From the NCBI GenBank assembly GCA_030835185.1, contig JAUQWL010000067.1, forward strand, positions 1-6,286: a stretch of DNA of 6,286 bases, read 5' to 3'. The DNA comes from Solirubrobacterales bacterium. GTDB taxonomy: Bacteria; Actinomycetota; Thermoleophilia; Solirubrobacterales; 70-9. The position numbers and the translations under genes were made by a program. The notes beneath the pieces are model-generated. The model was given only the letters and a program-made list of their open reading frames with translations, was not told the DNA's origin and ran no database searches. Positions 4,607 through 6,286 of the stretch are shown here, one piece after another (position 1 is the stretch's first letter; each line of letters opens with the position of its first letter).

Positions 4607-6149
4607 AGGGTTTTGAGACAGCAAGGCTAGGCTGGCAAAGTATATTCACCATCCTGACTATGTTGCATGCTATATTTGCTAAAGTGATATGAATCTTCGC
4701 CCTGCCCAGCCTCAGATATCGGCACCTTCTTAGCCCATGATTTCTCACCATTGTTGCAAATCGTCGTTCTACCTTATATCTTTTGTTCATGGCTTCTTTA
4801 AAGGCTTCTGTTTCCACTCGTTTCATGTCATGCAGAACAGCATCATATCTTAACGCAACCACCACGTACCTTCCACTATGTATCTTATCATCCTTATACT
4901 TTTTTAGGCACTTATCATTTAGTGGACAGCTCTGACATGTTGCTTTGGTAAATTTAAATTTGATTGTTTCTCTTTTTCCTACTTTATCATAGGCTTGTAT
5001 AAAATCTTTCGTGGTAATTCCATTTGGGCAGGTTACTTGCTTTAAATCTTCTGAGATAATGAAATCGCTTACCTTGTAAAAGCTTGTTTCTCTACTTGAT
5101 TCTTCATAAAAATTTATGTTGGATATTATGCTATTGTCTTTCAAATATGCACGGTTATTGGAAGTCCCATATACTTTGTCTGCTGTGATTTCTTCCGGCT
5201 TTAAACCTAAGTTATTGTCAACTTTCTCTATGAGTTCTACAAGCTTCTTCTCATCACCTACATTAAAAGGGGTTTGTACTGATGATAGTATGATCTCGCT
5301 GTCCTCATCTACAATGATATGATCTTTGTATCCTCTTTTGATATTACCTGGAGATTTGTGAGCTATCTTTGCATCAGGATCTACGACACTTACTATCTTA
5401 TCTTTTTTTCCGTTTGTATACTGATCTATGATATCCCACAGTATACCAAAAGCTTCTTTGTATCTTTCATTCGTTTGAAGTTCATCATAGGTTTTAAGAT
5501 AAAGGTATTCTGCATATTTCTGTGCTATTTGGAGATACTTTTTCACACTGACCTTATCATCTTTCTTATATTCTTCTTCAATTTCATTTTCAAATTGTGT
5601 TAGTTGTTGCTCTGCAAAGGTTTCATTAAATCTTCTCAATTCTCTTATGACCTTTCGAAATGCATCACATATGAGTTTTCGGTTTGATGGATAGTTTACA
5701 TTCGCTGCTACATCGGTAGTATCAATTAAATATCTCTTAGATTTTACGATGTCTCTTTCGATACACTTCTTAACAATTTCATTAAAGAACTGATCAAAAT
5801 TCTCTTCACCCATTCTATTTGTTCTGAAGTGACAGATTGTTGTATCATCTGGAACTTCATCATCTAAAGATAACCCAAGAAACCAACGAAATGCGATGTC
5901 TGTCTGAATTCTCTTTATCACTTTTTTGTCTGAAAGCGTGTATAGAAATTGTAGGAGACAGATTTTTAGCATCATTATCGGGTCTTCTGAGGCTCTTCCA
6001 ATATCGCTGTATTTGCCTTTTACCATGTCATAGACAAAGGAGAAATCTATGATTGAATCTATTAAAACAAGTAGATGGTCTTTAGGTATTAATCTCTCGA
6101 ATATCATATGAGTAAACATATCAATTTGCTGATCGTTTCTTCCTAACAT
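4605..6149 (-). CDS. IS1182-family transposase (DDE)
   Basis: The 514-residue DDE transposase has an N-terminal DUF772-like domain (PKDHLLVLIDSIIDF, then FRWFLGL and PDDTTICHFR) followed by an RNase H-like catalytic domain. Likely catalytic residues, numbered from the ATG at 6149, are D143 (LIDTTDV), D324 (ITADKVYG) and E461 (YKVERRF, before GLRRCRYLRLGRAK). Cysteines at C374, C405, C408 and C414 fit the metal-binding-like cluster of this family (DDE_Tnp_1_6). The frame also opens at a GTG at 6176, but GGAGGT stands 8 bases before the ATG at 6149 and the family normally begins close to this point, so the ATG is preferred. No frameshift or stop is seen, so the element may still be active. It acts on its own element ends. 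Confidence 0.92.
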   Translation of the reverse strand: MLGRNDQQIDMFTHMIFERLIPKDHLLVLIDSIIDFSFVYDMVKGKYSDIGRASEDPIMMLKICLLQFLYTLSDKKVIKRIQTDIAFRWFLGLSLDDEVPDDTTICHFRTNRMGEENFDQFFNEIVKKCIERDIVKSKRYLIDTTDVAANVNYPSNRKLICDAFRKVIRELRRFNETFAEQQLTQFENEIEEEYKKDDKVSVKKYLQIAQKYAEYLYLKTYDELQTNERYKEAFGILWDIIDQYTNGKKDKIVSVVDPDAKIAHKSPGNIKRGYKDHIIVDEDSEIILSSVQTPFNVGDEKKLVELIEKVDNNLGLKPEEITADKVYGTSNNRAYLKDNSIISNINFYEESSRETSFYKVSDFIISEDLKQVTCPNGITTKDFIQAYDKVGKRETIKFKFTKATCQSCPLNDKCLKKYKDDKIHSGRYVVVALRYDAVLHDMKRVETEAFKEAMNKRYKVERRFATMVRNHGLRRCRYLRLGRAKIHITLANIACNIVRMVNILCQPSLAVSKP

Positions 6150-6157
6150 AACGTTCA

Positions 6158-6163
6158 ACCTCC
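6158..6163 (-). promoter_or_regulatory. Ribosome site of the IS1182 transposase
   Basis: GGAGGT on the - strand lies 8 bases before the ATG at 6149. It falls inside the longer frame that would start at GTG 6176, which argues for the ATG start. Confidence 0.75.
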
Positions 6164-6189
6164 GTATTTCCAACACTTTAAATGCTTTT

Positions 6190-6198
6190 ATTATACCA
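6190..6198 (-). promoter_or_regulatory. Extended -10 promoter of the IS1182 transposase
   Basis: TGG-TATAAT on the - strand (6198-6190) is a consensus -10 hexamer with the TGn extension. It lies about 40 bases before the ATG, inside the IS end. No good -35 match is visible 17 bases upstream, as expected for an extended -10 promoter. Confidence 0.55.
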
Positions 6199-6286
6199 TA
6201 TTGTATGTTGGAATCGAAGCGTTTAGTGGGAACTTAAAAGCATTTTAGAGCATTATGTATCTTTAATATCCTAGCTGATTGCATAA

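Larger units (their letters stand above)
4435..6235 (-). mobile_element. IS1182-family insertion sequence, ends tentative
   Basis: Candidate terminal repeats are AAGTGCCTGGGAAACCGCT at 4435-4453 and, inverted, AAGTTCCCACTAAACGCT at about 6218-6235. They share AAGT, CC, AAAC and GCT in order, about two thirds of positions. The resulting 1.8-kb length is normal for IS1182 elements. The left end abuts the broken RHS core. The ends are by eye and could be off; an alternative left end is the GGCACTTT at 4573-4580. Confidence 0.45.

Noticed and set aside
5116..6052. Three ORFs on the + strand inside the IS1182 gene
   Set aside because: They lie antisense to an intact, well-conserved transposase and resemble no known protein.
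6236..6286. Possible continuation of the RHS gene beyond the IS
   Set aside because: All three - strand frames are short and show no RHS-like residues.

Overview
The window is AT-rich DNA with clostridial-type genes: strong AGGAGG-like ribosome sites, TTG/GTG starts, NlpC/P60, RHS, RAYT and IS1182 families. A low-GC Firmicute, most likely a member of the Clostridia, is the best guess; the species cannot be named from the sequence. It is an accessory region built largely of mobile-element debris and a broken polymorphic-toxin locus.

Left edge (1-580, + strand): the 3' part of an NlpC/P60 cell-wall peptidase gene that runs in from outside the window, followed by a hairpin that could terminate transcription from both sides.

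504-1465: a hybrid module. Both ends match the ends of the RAYT element further right, and the right part is a decayed 5' piece of the same transposase with a stop at codon 9. The middle is instead the effector-binding domain of a LysR-type regulator without its DNA-binding domain.

1466-4434 (all - strand): a displaced RHS toxin module. In transcription order it has an RHS core fragment (4434-4097), an intact RAYT transposase element (4096-3153), a glycine-rich C-terminal tip (3141-2494), and two small membrane proteins (2455-1982 and 1958-1686) placed where immunity genes normally sit. A good intrinsic terminator lies at 1509-1545. The RAYT element sits exactly between core and tip, bounded by perfect 24-bp inverted repeats that each contain the 11-bp palindrome GTGCCAGGCAC. 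This palindrome occurs five times intact in the window, with two or more degenerate copies, always at module borders.

4435-6286: an IS1182-family insertion sequence with an apparently intact transposase (- strand). Its start is best placed at the ATG at 6149 rather than the upstream GTG. It cuts off the 5' side of the RHS core; the last 50 bases beyond it show no RHS continuation.

The most interesting points are the RAYT/palindrome system at module joints, its hairpin that buries the transposase ribosome site, the hybrid RAYT-LysR module, and an unrecognised toxin-tip candidate with membrane-protein partners.
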